Positions 35,862 to 45,800 of a stretch of 64,000 nucleotides of DNA are shown one piece after another. The stretch covers positions 25,607-89,606 of the IMG/VR virus record IMGVR_UViG_3300044646_000478; one strand, 5' to 3'. How positions within the stretch are numbered: the first letter of the stretch is position 1; each line of letters begins with the position of its first letter. The DNA comes from a virus. Below the pieces are notes generated by a model. That model saw only the letters and a program-made list of their open reading frames with translations, was not told the DNA's origin and did not search any database. Position numbers and translations under genes: made by a program.

Positions 35862-36410
35862 CTAGGCACTCAGTAGTTCGATTACGATCTTGCTAGCACT
35901 TACATAGTCAATAAGTCTTGCAACTGCCACGTTGCTGTCTACTTGTGCATTATTAAGAAGACCGTTAGCGTCGGCGTATAGTTTACGGTCAGCGTCTGTG
36001 TCTTCGTCAGAAGCGGTAATATTTGAGTTAAAAGCGGGTGCTAGAACTTCAAAGACGGCTGCTGGTCCACGCCATACACCGACTTCAGTAAAGTCACCAA
36101 CTTCATCAAAATCTCCACCGATAAAATTACCAAACAACCCGAATGGGGAAAGGACAGTTCCACCAGTTGCTACACACACAACCTCACCAGCGGGGGCGAG
36201 AGCGGCGACCATACCGGGGAAAATAGGTCCATTTCCAGCAGTACCGGGTGCGGTTCCTGAACCCTTTGAAAAGGATCCAGTGCTAGTACCAGCAGTACCA
36301 TAAGTGTTTGCAGACAGAACGGCGGCGTAGGGATACGCTTGAGTCTGAGCATACAAAGCACGGAGGGTACGTTGCTGATTTGCTGCTGAAATATTTTGAA
36401 TTCGAAGCAT
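35862..36410 (-). CDS. Capsid-associated protein, 182 residues
   Basis: Lies between the protease/scaffold and the major capsid genes. The N-terminus is helical (SAANQQRTLRALYAQTQ). A Gly/Thr-rich stretch follows (NTYGTAGTSTGSFSKGSG) with five Gly-Thr dipeptides, then a beta-rich rest. It may be a decoration, cement or capsid vertex protein. Like the capsid gene it uses more C- and G-ending codons than the tail genes, which suggests high expression. Confidence 0.68.
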   Translation of the reverse strand: MLRIQNISAANQQRTLRALYAQTQAYPYAAVLSANTYGTAGTSTGSFSKGSGTAPGTAGNGPIFPGMVAALAPAGEVVCVATGGTVLSPFGLFGNFIGGDFDEVGDFTEVGVWRGPAAVFEVLAPAFNSNITASDEDTDADRKLYADANGLLNNAQVDSNVAVARLIDYVSASKIVIELLSA

Positions 36411-36481
36411 TTAAATCTTCCTCCTAAAAACCTTTTGAATTAATAATTCTCACAAATTGAGAATTGGATGCTACTTAAAAA

Positions 36482-38953
36482 TTAGTTAAAGATCGCGTCG
36501 TCTGGAACGCTACCACTTGTTGAAGCAACTGATGACTCCTTAACACCCTTGAAGGATGGGAAACCAGCCAACTTCTTAGCAGGAGCCTCTTTCTTTCCAA
36601 GTCCAGCCTCTTTAATCTTTACTAAGGTTTCGTACTTGGCCTCAACGATTGAGGGTTCTTCATTTTCTAACTCAGCGACTCTTGCATACTTCATTTCCGC
36701 CTCGTTAAGACCTAATTCAACTTCTAGGTCTGCGAGTTTAATTGCAGAAAGTACCGTAGATTCACGGCCCTTACCCGGCAATTGTGCGTGATGTTCTGAA
36801 ATACCCTTAGTACCACCCTCATCTGCATACTGAGGCTTTTCAACCTCTTTCTTGACTGGAGCATACTGCTCTGGCATGGTGTCTGGGTTGTGATTCTTAA
36901 TATCTTTTGTATTACCCTCGTCGGCATACTGTGGTTGCTCAACTTCCTTCTTTACACTCTGATATTGTTCAGCCATTTCAGAAGGCTGGTGTTCAGAGAT
37001 ACCTGAAGATTCGTTGTTTTTGTCACCCTTAAATTGTGGGGTGCTTTCGCCACCATTTGGCTGATTAAGTCCGGGTAATTCACCAAGAGCAACTTTGGTA
37101 GTGCTTTCAACTGGCTTAGTCTGGTCAGAAATGACTTTTTCGCCTCTTGGGCGATCTGACGCAGGCTTTCCATCTTCTACCAGCGGAGTTGCACTTGAAG
37201 AGGCGCTTGCTTCCTTTTCAGGAACTGTCCACCCGAGTTCGGCTAGATATTCATCGCCGGGGACTTCTTCAACGTCTGCCGCAAGTGTTATATTTGCTTT
37301 TTTAGTATTCATCGTACTATTAACACTCCGTATTTCATTCTTTGATAGTGTTTTTTTCAATCTATCAATAAGGCTCTTGGTATCAGACCTGAACTCTTCT
37401 TTGTTCTGTTCTTTCTTACGATCAAACGCCTTAGCCTTTGACAAATCTGGATCTGCTAATGGTGCTGGAGGTTCTTGATAACCACATTTTTCACACCTAC
37501 CAGACTCATCATCTAAACCACATTCCCCGGCAAGTCCAATTGGACAAGGTTTGTCACTTTTAAGTGTGTCAATCCTGCTAGGTGCAGTTATAGATTCCCC
37601 ATACTTTTCTGTATTCATGTTTGAAACTCTTTCATATGGAGATGTATCAATATTATCCTCTAAACTTTGTGTTTCGGTATTCGCTGCTTTTAAGTTATAG
37701 TTCCCATTAACTGCCGATTCGATGCCATCTTCATATGCTTTCATATATTGATGCATATTTGAATCGTGAGGTTCTACTCCTAAATATTCTGCCATTTTAA
37801 CAGAATCAAACTCAGGCACTTCTACGGGGCTATAGTGGTATGACTCTCCAGCATGAAATGCTTTCTTTGTTAAGTCATTTTCTGCATATCCAACTTTGGC
37901 AGTCTTAGCGTGGATACCGACTTCATTTAACCAACTTTTATCCTCATTAGTCATATCTACGGCTGGAATTAAAGAAGTGGCTTCAACTTCTGTTTGGCCA
38001 CCATCATCCCATTGCACTTTATATGTCTTGAAAGAATCTCCATATTCATCGGAGTTCATTTCTTCAACATAATTCACAACACCCTCTTTACCAGATTCAG
38101 AATCTTTTACTTTGTCTCCTGCGGAAAAATTACTATCCATAGAAGCGTTTTTTATAATCGGTTCTGTAAACAATGCGGTAACGTCTGCGGGATCAAAAAC
38201 AGCAGAAATCTCAAAAAAGTTAACATTATAACAGTCTTCATAAGCCAACTTATCAATACTTCCAGTTTTAAACGTTGTACCTTTTCTCTTGATGTGGCTA
38301 CAATAATCTTCTACCGTAGCCGCTTTGTGGTTACAGATAGAACAAAGAGTGTGTTCAACGTTACAACCCATAGAAACTGCATTAACTTTACCATCAAATA
38401 ATGCCTTTGCTAGTTTAGGAAAAGATTTTCCATCAACTTCTAGCAAAAGTTCAATCCAAGTTTCTGGACGATGATTATCTGGCGCACTTGACCAATAAGA
38501 ATCAGATGCAAGTCTTTGAGGATTCTCAATGTGAAGCATTGCATCAACCACAACGCCCCTCGCCCTCTGTGGGTCTGAATTGTTGTGATCAATAAAAACA
38601 GGTCTTCCTACGAAAGTTCTAAATCCATAATCACCCTTAGATTTAATTTCAGAACTTTCACCAGTAAACGTTAACTTACTGATACCACCATTTTCAGAAG
38701 TCTTTGCTAATTTAGAAGCGACCTCTCTAAAATCTTTTTCATCCATACCTGCGAGTTCATTCACAGGCCAGCCATCAAAATTCTTGTTGACGCGGGAAGA
38801 AATAGCACGAACTTTGACATAAATATACCCATCACCAGTACGATAAGTATCTTTTGGAATATGATCGAAAGAAGATAACTTTGCATTGCCTTCGATCTTC
38901 TCATCTGCACTTTTAACTTCAATAACTTCACAACTGGTATATTTAGTTAACAT
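36482..38953 (-). CDS. Prohead maturation protease with scaffold-like C-terminus
   Basis: 823 residues. Residues about 35-260 match phage head-maturation proteases: YVKVRAISSRVNKNFDGW, then FVGRPVFIDHNNSDPQRARG, with the His of DHNN and the Ser of AVSMGCN as likely catalytic residues. A Cys/His cluster (C-x2-C ... C-x2-H) follows at about 200-225 and may bind zinc. A second Cys cluster (CGLDDESGRCEKCG) lies near residue 490. The C-terminal half is acidic and low-complexity, with a tandem repeat EQYxxVKKEVExPQYADEG, as expected of a scaffold that is later degraded. Fusion of protease and scaffold in one chain is known for other phages. Confidence 0.83.
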   Translation of the reverse strand: MLTKYTSCEVIEVKSADEKIEGNAKLSSFDHIPKDTYRTGDGYIYVKVRAISSRVNKNFDGWPVNELAGMDEKDFREVASKLAKTSENGGISKLTFTGESSEIKSKGDYGFRTFVGRPVFIDHNNSDPQRARGVVVDAMLHIENPQRLASDSYWSSAPDNHRPETWIELLLEVDGKSFPKLAKALFDGKVNAVSMGCNVEHTLCSICNHKAATVEDYCSHIKRKGTTFKTGSIDKLAYEDCYNVNFFEISAVFDPADVTALFTEPIIKNASMDSNFSAGDKVKDSESGKEGVVNYVEEMNSDEYGDSFKTYKVQWDDGGQTEVEATSLIPAVDMTNEDKSWLNEVGIHAKTAKVGYAENDLTKKAFHAGESYHYSPVEVPEFDSVKMAEYLGVEPHDSNMHQYMKAYEDGIESAVNGNYNLKAANTETQSLEDNIDTSPYERVSNMNTEKYGESITAPSRIDTLKSDKPCPIGLAGECGLDDESGRCEKCGYQEPPAPLADPDLSKAKAFDRKKEQNKEEFRSDTKSLIDRLKKTLSKNEIRSVNSTMNTKKANITLAADVEEVPGDEYLAELGWTVPEKEASASSSATPLVEDGKPASDRPRGEKVISDQTKPVESTTKVALGELPGLNQPNGGESTPQFKGDKNNESSGISEHQPSEMAEQYQSVKKEVEQPQYADEGNTKDIKNHNPDTMPEQYAPVKKEVEKPQYADEGGTKGISEHHAQLPGKGRESTVLSAIKLADLEVELGLNEAEMKYARVAELENEEPSIVEAKYETLVKIKEAGLGKKEAPAKKLAGFPSFKGVKESSVASTSGSVPDDAIFN

Positions 38954-38961
38954 TAATTACC

Positions 38962-39219
38962 TCAAATCGCCGTTCCTGATTGAACTTCAATCTTTTCGTT
39001 TTGATACCGATAGAGTGCTGTCCCGTTTGAATGTTCAAACAACTGAGATAAAGTATCTTGAGTTTGATAAGAAAGTTGTTTAATCAAAGCAATTGCTGCT
39101 CTTTCTTGCTTTTCGGGCAAATGCATTCCTTCTATAACAGAACACATTTTGCCGCGCAAACTATTCATTTCTCTAATTGCGAATTCAGACGCAGGAACCC
39201 AATCGTTTCTTTGAATCAT
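38962..39219 (-). CDS. Hypothetical small protein before the protease gene
   Basis: 85 residues, mainly helical (EKQERAAIALIKQLSYQTQD), no recognised family. Its ATG follows the TAA of the 196-residue gene by one base and its stop precedes the protease ATG by eight bases, so it belongs to the head-assembly operon. It could be a scaffold cofactor; this is only positional. Confidence 0.7.
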   Translation of the reverse strand: MIQRNDWVPASEFAIREMNSLRGKMCSVIEGMHLPEKQERAAIALIKQLSYQTQDTLSQLFEHSNGTALYRYQNEKIEVQSGTAI

Positions 39220-39220
39220 G

Positions 39221-39811
39221 TTACTTCTTTAATTTTGCAATAAAACTAGTTTTAGTTTCTGATACACTGGCAATTCGATATCCAGCAAAGGAACTGTCAG
39301 AAGAAAGAAGTTCTTCAACTTCAGCAGTTGCTGAAGCAAGAGTCATTCCATACTCTTTCTCTCTTTCTAGATCCATTCCTTCGCCCTCTTCTTCACCCTC
39401 TTCATCTTCTGGGCCAAAATCTGGACGAACTTCGTCTTCAGTTTCTTCAGATTCTTTAATTTGAGAAACAAGTTCTTCTACCTTATCTAAGGCATCTTGA
39501 AGTTGTCCCATTAAATCACCTTGCTTACCTTCTTCAGCCTCATACTGAGTATCAGGCTCGTCATCTGCTCCGGGAGAGGGAATCTCAACATCTTCAGGAG
39601 AGGGAATCTCATCCATCGCCATCTCTTCAGCGGGGACTTTATCTTGAACATTCTGATTTTGGTATGCTTCTCTTTGAATAAAAGCAATCCAACCATTGTT
39701 TGATTCTTTCAATCCGCGCACTTCATATTCTGGATAAGCATCACGGAAAGTATTTAACGCTTCACGATATGAGGCTTCTCCCTCAATGTGAGCAATTGCG
39801 GTTTTGTACAT
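39221..39811 (-). CDS. Acidic head-assembly-region protein, 196 residues
   Basis: The protein has small folded ends (YKTAIAHIEGEASYREALN; FAGYRIASVSETKTSFIAKL) joined by about 110 very acidic residues, including a coiled-coil-like MGQLQDALDKVEELVSQIKE. Highly charged, partly disordered proteins beside the protease are often core or scaffold components. No family recognised. Good ribosome-binding site (AAGGAG) before the ATG. Confidence 0.7.
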   Translation of the reverse strand: MYKTAIAHIEGEASYREALNTFRDAYPEYEVRGLKESNNGWIAFIQREAYQNQNVQDKVPAEEMAMDEIPSPEDVEIPSPGADDEPDTQYEAEEGKQGDLMGQLQDALDKVEELVSQIKESEETEDEVRPDFGPEDEEGEEEGEGMDLEREKEYGMTLASATAEVEELLSSDSSFAGYRIASVSETKTSFIAKLKK

Positions 39812-39867
39812 AAAAACTCCTTGTTCTATCTGTAACTATTTATTATTAAGCAGGAAACTTCAAAACC

Positions 39868-40005
39868 TTAGTTTTTGCTAGTTTTTTTGTTTTCTAATTC
39901 TCTTATTTGTTCTTCTAACTTCTGAACATAATTCTCTAAATTAAGAATTGACAATTGTAATTGTCCTACTAACATTGATATTTTTTCTAATGTCAAATGT
40001 TCCAT
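39868..40005 (-). CDS. Small coiled-coil protein, 45 residues
   Basis: ATG at 40005 opens a 45-residue frame ending TAA at 39868. It reads almost entirely as an amphipathic helix with heptad-like Leu/Ile spacing (NLENYVQKLEEQIRELENKK) and a basic end. No membrane segment or lipobox, so it is not an obvious spanin. No strong ribosome-binding site is visible, and ATG is close behind the collar-fibre stop, so coupling is possible. Length, composition and fit into an otherwise empty gap support a real gene. Confidence 0.6.
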   Translation of the reverse strand: MEHLTLEKISMLVGQLQLSILNLENYVQKLEEQIRELENKKTSKN

Positions 40006-40025
40006 ATACTATTTAACCTAACTTT

Positions 40026-40766
40026 TTATGTTTTGATGATATATTGTAAAGTCATGTAAGGTGGGTTTGCAGCACCAGTTTGATCAGTTCCAGAAGAGCC
40101 TGTAAGATTTGCCGAGGCTGTTCCGGTGTTTGCAGAAGATGGTGGACCCGTACTTCCCGTATATTCAATGGCTGATCCAGAAAAACCGGGGGTATTACTA
40201 TTGGGCAATCTAATGGGGTGAAAGTGACTAAAAGAAGAAACTTCTGCAAAACTTCTATTTACTGTAAAATTTGCTGGCACATTGGAAAAGGTTACATTTT
40301 GTAATACAGTTCTATATGCTTCACTATTTGTATAAATACCATCTATGCTTGTATTTATATCAGGTAAAGATAAATATAAATTATGAGAATGATTCATTCC
40401 GTGAGAGTGATTTTGCATAGAATGAGTGTGACTGCTCATATTGTGGGTGTGAGAAGGGCCAGAGTGAGTGTGATCAAAACTTCCCCCAGTAACTCCAACA
40501 GCAGTACCGCTGGCAGTTGTCCCAAAGCCAAGGACCATTCTTCTTCTTAAATCAGGAACATTAAATGTAGAGCCTGCCCCACCATATGTTACTCCAATGA
40601 CTGAAAAAAGATTTGGGTAACTTGCCGTTCCGTGCGTTTCGCCGTTACAAAAAAGCCAACCAGTAGGGGGAGTTGAAGAAGTCCCACCATATGGCATGAT
40701 AACTCCCGATGGAAGGTAAAAAGACTCTTTTGGTTCATCTGATAAAATATCACCGAAATCTGCCAT
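40026..40766 (-). CDS. Tail-collar-domain fibre protein
   Basis: 246 residues. The phage tail-collar motif is clear in GWLFCNGETHGTASYPNLFS and FNVPDLRRRMVLGFG (residues about 35-80). A His-rich stretch (HTHNMSSHTHSMQNHSHGMNH) near residue 110 resembles the metal-binding part of T4-like short fibres and receptor tips. Six Gly-Thr dipeptides. Odd location: it sits upstream of the head genes rather than beside the other fibre genes, paired with a second fibre-like gene. Confidence 0.87.
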   Translation of the reverse strand: MADFGDILSDEPKESFYLPSGVIMPYGGTSSTPPTGWLFCNGETHGTASYPNLFSVIGVTYGGAGSTFNVPDLRRRMVLGFGTTASGTAVGVTGGSFDHTHSGPSHTHNMSSHTHSMQNHSHGMNHSHNLYLSLPDINTSIDGIYTNSEAYRTVLQNVTFSNVPANFTVNRSFAEVSSFSHFHPIRLPNSNTPGFSGSAIEYTGSTGPPSSANTGTASANLTGSSGTDQTGAANPPYMTLQYIIKT

Positions 40767-40767
40767 A

Positions 40768-41562
40768 CTACGCTCCTAGAATTCCATTATCTTTAAGATC
40801 ATTAATTAGATTGCCAACAATATCTGCGAGTTGATAAACTGATACCGATTCTGCATCGTATGTTTTAACTCCCGGAGTTACATTAGACACATTCCAGCCG
40901 GTTGAAGAAGGAGAGCCAAGGGAAACAGATCCTGTAATTATCACATTAGCATCAATCGTCAACTCTGCGCTGCCAGATCTATAAATTGAGGCATCTGATA
41001 CTGAAGTGCCTGAACTCCAGTTCATATCACCTTCTGATGTGATAGAAAGAGTGGGGGCTGTTCCCGCTGAACTTATAACATTTAAAGCAGTTCCTCCAGC
41101 ATTTCTATTAATTCCAAACAGAGCATTTGTATCAATTTTATTTGTTGGAGATGATTGTGCTGTAAAAGTTACAGTTCCATTTAAAAATTGCACACTTCCA
41201 CTAGTGACTCTGAGTGTGCTATCGGTTGATAAGATTGAAGTTCCGGCTCTGTAAAGATTTGTATCTGTGGTAACACCACCACTTCCCCAATTTACAGTTC
41301 CACCGGCTTTTATATTTAGACGATCTTCAGTATCAGCAGTTCCATACCGAATGGTCAATACAGAATCTGAAAGATTAACTGTTCCTAGAAATCTTACTTG
41401 TTCAGCCTCATCACCTGAGATTTCCCAAGTCTTTTTTAAAAGTTTAGAGTCAATTATACTCCAATTAGTGTATAACTGAGTGTGATTATAAAGATCTGAT
41501 CCATCTTCCCATGAATATAAACCTAATTGTGATGTTTCTTCAGCAACTCCAGCGGTGCCCAT
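40768..41562 (-). CDS. Fibre-like structural protein, 264 residues
   Basis: N-terminus LYSWEDGSDLYNHTQLYTNW resembles the phage-fibre adhesin start found before collagen-like or beta-helical shafts. The middle is made of loose repeats of about 40 residues (GTVNWGSGGVTTDTNLYRAG, GDMNWSSGTSVSDASIYRSG) that suggest a fibrous beta structure. Ten Gly-Thr dipeptides, the densest of the longer proteins. One base separates it from the collar fibre, so they are probably partners in one appendage. Confidence 0.75.
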   Translation of the reverse strand: MGTAGVAEETSQLGLYSWEDGSDLYNHTQLYTNWSIIDSKLLKKTWEISGDEAEQVRFLGTVNLSDSVLTIRYGTADTEDRLNIKAGGTVNWGSGGVTTDTNLYRAGTSILSTDSTLRVTSGSVQFLNGTVTFTAQSSPTNKIDTNALFGINRNAGGTALNVISSAGTAPTLSITSEGDMNWSSGTSVSDASIYRSGSAELTIDANVIITGSVSLGSPSSTGWNVSNVTPGVKTYDAESVSVYQLADIVGNLINDLKDNGILGA

Positions 41563-41602
41563 TCAAATCTCCTAAGAGTGTTGTCCTTTTATTAAAATAC
41601 CG

Positions 41603-42007
41603 CTAAACCCACTTTTCATGATCATCTTTTATAACATAACCATTTTGTTCATATTTATCATGAATTTTTCGGCAAATCTTCTCAGCAGAATTGCTTGCTA
41701 AAACAAAAGGTGTGCCAAAAAAATATGGGTTTTCTTTAAATTCTTTACAACTGACTTGTGCTAGCCATTCTTCAGAAACAGAACTGAAATTATCAACTAT
41801 TTCTTCTTGGAAGAAGTTTTTGATATCTTCGTCTTGAAAAAATTGTAAGATGTAATGATCATCATTGTGATCAGATATTGCAATGACTCCAACGGCAACT
41901 AGATGGTCCTCCTGACTGGGATATCGTGCATAAATGGTGGAGTAAGTATATCTTTTGTTTACATCAACTGGTGGAAAGTAACAAAAGAATTCCTCACTCG
42001 CAGACAT
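41603..42007 (-). CDS. Hypothetical protein, 134 residues
   Basis: Protein of 134 residues, acidic and aromatic-rich (EEFFCYFPPVDVNKRYTYST), no recognised family and no membrane segment. It follows the GT2-like gene with one base between stop and start, so it could assist glycosylation or be a small appendage protein. No motif supports either. Confidence 0.65.
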   Translation of the reverse strand: MSASEEFFCYFPPVDVNKRYTYSTIYARYPSQEDHLVAVGVIAISDHNDDHYILQFFQDEDIKNFFQEEIVDNFSSVSEEWLAQVSCKEFKENPYFFGTPFVLASNSAEKICRKIHDKYEQNGYVIKDDHEKWV

Positions 42008-42008
42008 T

Positions 42009-42788
42009 CTATAACCATTCTTCTTCTACGAATTCTTTCATAAGACGCTCTTCCCAGTTTTGACCCAATTCTTCTGAAAGCGCTTTTTGCATTGAGGATC
42101 TGGCGAGTCTTGTCCTTTCGGCTGGATCTGCCTCTGGTGCGCGGCCCAATTCAAACATATTGTTATTATGACGGTGCATCTCTAAACCATCATGCACATA
42201 AATCCCACGACCATCACGGCGAGCCTGCCATGAGTAGTAAAGATCTGTTCCATGAATGTGCAGCCTTGGATCTAACCAGTCTACCTCGTCAAACCAGTCT
42301 GCTCTAAACAAGGCGCATGAGTGTTCCATAAACCACGTTCTGCGGGGGCCACCCGTTCCGCGATTTCTTAGTTGTTGCCAAAAGCCAATAGACTCTTCAT
42401 CATGGGCTGCTTGAATTATAACTGCATTCTCATCTTCTTGCAAGTAGTTGTATAAATCAAGCAAAGGATCAACTCCGTTATCTAAGAGTTGACCTGTTGT
42501 GGTCATGATGAAGTAAGCAAAATACTTTTCGTCATTAAGGGCTTCTAGCGACTTAGCATATGAAAGACCCATTCGATATCCATGAGTTGCCCTAAGATTG
42601 TAATCTAAATAAACCATATGAACATTTTCATCATCAAAATCATCTGGGGCAAAAGACCAGTTTACGTCTGATCCATTTTCAACAACGATAATATCCATCG
42701 GTACTTTAGATGTTTTTAAAACCTTAATATTGTGTTCTATTATCTCTACCATGTTGTAATTCAACATAATAACTGCAACTTTTTGCAA
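42009..42788 (-). CDS. Glycosyltransferase family 2-like
   Basis: 259 residues. VAVIMLNYNMVEIIEHNI at the N-terminus and IIVVENGSD near residue 35 form the usual GT2 start. The expected DxD place is taken by MTTTGQLLDNGVD, so the metal site is unusual. EHSCALFRADWFDEVDWLDP and HIHGTDLYYSWQARRDG match the acceptor half, with an E/HxxD-type motif. It lies between the giant multidomain gene and the fibre genes. A third glycosyltransferase among virion genes supports particle glycosylation (inference). Confidence 0.83.
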   Translation of the reverse strand: MQKVAVIMLNYNMVEIIEHNIKVLKTSKVPMDIIVVENGSDVNWSFAPDDFDDENVHMVYLDYNLRATHGYRMGLSYAKSLEALNDEKYFAYFIMTTTGQLLDNGVDPLLDLYNYLQEDENAVIIQAAHDEESIGFWQQLRNRGTGGPRRTWFMEHSCALFRADWFDEVDWLDPRLHIHGTDLYYSWQARRDGRGIYVHDGLEMHRHNNNMFELGRAPEADPAERTRLARSSMQKALSEELGQNWEERLMKEFVEEEWL

Positions 42789-42811
42789 TTTAAACTCCTG
42801 ACTTTATTTTA

Positions 42812-45800
42812 TTATAACAATTTCAATATATCAATTCCATAGCGGTCATTCATATAATCAACCCATTCATCATTAATTGAAAGAGCATCAGAGGGAACTC
42901 CTCCCTTGACGGCTAGAGAATTATTTAACCCATGACTTGCAAAAACATTATTGGGAGTATCAAGGTGTGAATGATCTTCCATCCATTGCCCCAGAGTATA
43001 GTCTGGATTATTTTTATGTTCTTCTTCAAACGGCATTGACTTTAGATTAAACATATCTACACCTCGGTCAGAAAAACCAAATGCGTGGTAAATATCCTCA
43101 TCTGGTTTTATCGTAGAAGGATCTACTTTTGACATATCAATCTTGATTGCGGGAGGTCTCTTCCTAGAATAAAAATTCTTTCTACCTAGATATACATGAT
43201 CTGGTCTGGAAGTGAGCCAATCATCATATTCTGATATTCCCGTCTGCTCTTTAGGCAGAATTCCATTTTGCAAAATAGATCTAACTGTATTGATTTGATC
43301 GTTTAATTCTTCTTTACTTCTTGCTGCCGCAACATCATGATACATATTTGGCTCATATTGAAAAAGTTCTCTAGATTGCTCTTCGCTTAAAGAAGATCTT
43401 TTTTTAAACTTTCTTGTCTTGTGTGTTTTGAGTGGCCCATACTTTCTAACAGACCTTTGATGATCGTTTAGAGAAGTTTGAAACTTAGGATGCATTTTTC
43501 TTTTCTTCTTTTCTGCTTTCTTCCACTTTCCGACTTTAGATAATTTTAAATCACTAATCTTAAATTGTTCTGGGCTGTTGGATCTATTTGAATTATTCCA
43601 TGACGGATAATCTTCTGACGTATTCCACTTTAATAATTTTACATCTTCAACTGGTATGTTTGCCTCTTCTGCTGCTGTTCTCCACTTATCATCATAATAA
43701 TCATCATCTTGGGTTAAAATACCGCCACCGTCAGGGGCTATTTCAACCTGTTCTGTTCTCATCTTTTCATATTCGTGCGGATCAGACATATGAAGAATTG
43801 TCTTAGTTTCTGGATTATAAAGACCGCGCCAATAATCTCTTCTCATCAAAGCAATTCCTTGCTCTTTATCTGGAAGGGCTTGAATGTGAGCATGATGTGG
43901 GTCATCGGATACAAACATCTTTCCACCCCCCGTTATTACAGCAGCATGATACCCATCTACCCAATGACTCTTCTTTCTCCATTTAGATTGTTTTGGAGAA
44001 ATATAGCCAAACATCTCTTTAGGATTCTTTTGATACCAAAGGGGGTCCATTCTCCATCCATCTTCATCGTATTCATCAACTTTATACAGTCCTTTGAAAT
44101 CATTTACTGGGACACCACTTTTACTTGCGGCTTCTCTCCAAACATCTTCATGATTTTCAATATCAGAAAGATGGTTAGGGCTTGTTGCATACTCACCAAA
44201 AGTCATCTTTTCAACAGGAGAAGTCATATGAAAAAGTTCTCCAGTATCTGGATTATAAAGTCCACGATAAGACTTGCTTAAATCACTTCCTATCCACCCA
44301 TTATCTATTAAAGTTTGTTGATGAATATCTTCCCAGTCGCCTGCAATATGCATTTTTCCATCAGGATCAATTACGGCTGCATGAAATCCCTCTATCCAAT
44401 GGCTTTTCTTTTTCCATTTAGATTCTTTATACCCAACAGGCTGAATAATAAGATCATATGGATGTTTGCCATGATCAAAGTGGAATGACCAGCGCTTCTT
44501 TTCTTCGTAAAGTTTTAGATCTTCTATTGCGTGGCCATCTTGCTCTTTAGCCTCGGGGTCAATCTTTTTATTGTCATGAGGGTTTTTCTTATTTATATAT
44601 CCATTTTTAAGTTGCTTAAGCCACTTAAGAGTTTGCTTCTTTACTTCCTCCCAACTTCCGGTTGTGAGGATATCGTGGCCCAACTCTCCATCAAGGACGG
44701 CTTCCCACGCATCTTCTTTAGATGTTTTCCATTTAGACATTCTCATCTGGGCCACCTCTGCTGGGGAATGACGATTATATCTATTTACATCGTATCCAAC
44801 ATATGGATTTCTTTCAGGCTCTCCCGAAAACATTTTTACCTCTGATACTGGAATGTCAGCATCTTCAGCAGCCTTAAGCCATTCTTTTTCGGTTTTATAT
44901 GGAGATATAAAATGTTCTGGGCTATTAAACCATTCAAAACCCAGTGGCCATTGCTTTTCAGTATCATCTGTGCTGTAATCCCAACTATTTTGAAGTTTGT
45001 TCCACTCTTCGGGAGTTGTCATATGTAACAACTCGCCAGTATCCTTGTTGTAAAGACCACGATGATATTTACGCAGTCCTAGATCGCTAAATAAACTTCC
45101 GTGAAAATGATTCCAATCTTTAGCGACTCTCATTTCGCCATTTGGAGTAATAATTGCTGCATAATAATCCTCTAACCAATGGCCTTTTTTCTTCCATTTA
45201 GAAACTTTTGGCATAAACTCTTCTGAATCTAAGAGATTAAAATCTTCTTTTTTGTTTTCACCGTGCCAAAGTTTCTTAAGAGGCTCATCTCCATATTCAT
45301 CTGCATCTTTTTCGTACATTAATTTAAAATCTCTAATAGGAATATTTGACTGATTGGCAGCATCTCTCCAATAAGTTTCATGCTCTAAAGGATTTATGGC
45401 CTCATCTTTACTTAGATATTCATAACCGGGGGACATATTCTCATGCTCTTCTGAAGAGGTCATGTGGATAAGTTCTCCAGTTTTATGATTATAAAGTCCA
45501 CGATATTGAGGATAACCGCCAATATCCCAATGCGTTGCGTGCCAAGTATCGTCTTCGTCAATTACATTTCCATTACCATCAACAATAACCATTCCCGGAG
45601 GAGCAACTTCCATTTTCCCATGTTGATTGATTATTGCAGCGCTAAATCCTTCAATCCAATGCGCTTCTTTTTTGTTTCCAGTACGTTTTGGTGCAGGAGA
45701 AGCAAAAGTAATTTGATATTCATGCTTATAATTCTCTTCTGGTTTATTCCAAAGAAATTTAAAATCTTCTGGAGATTCTTCCGGTATGTCTCTTTTGTGC

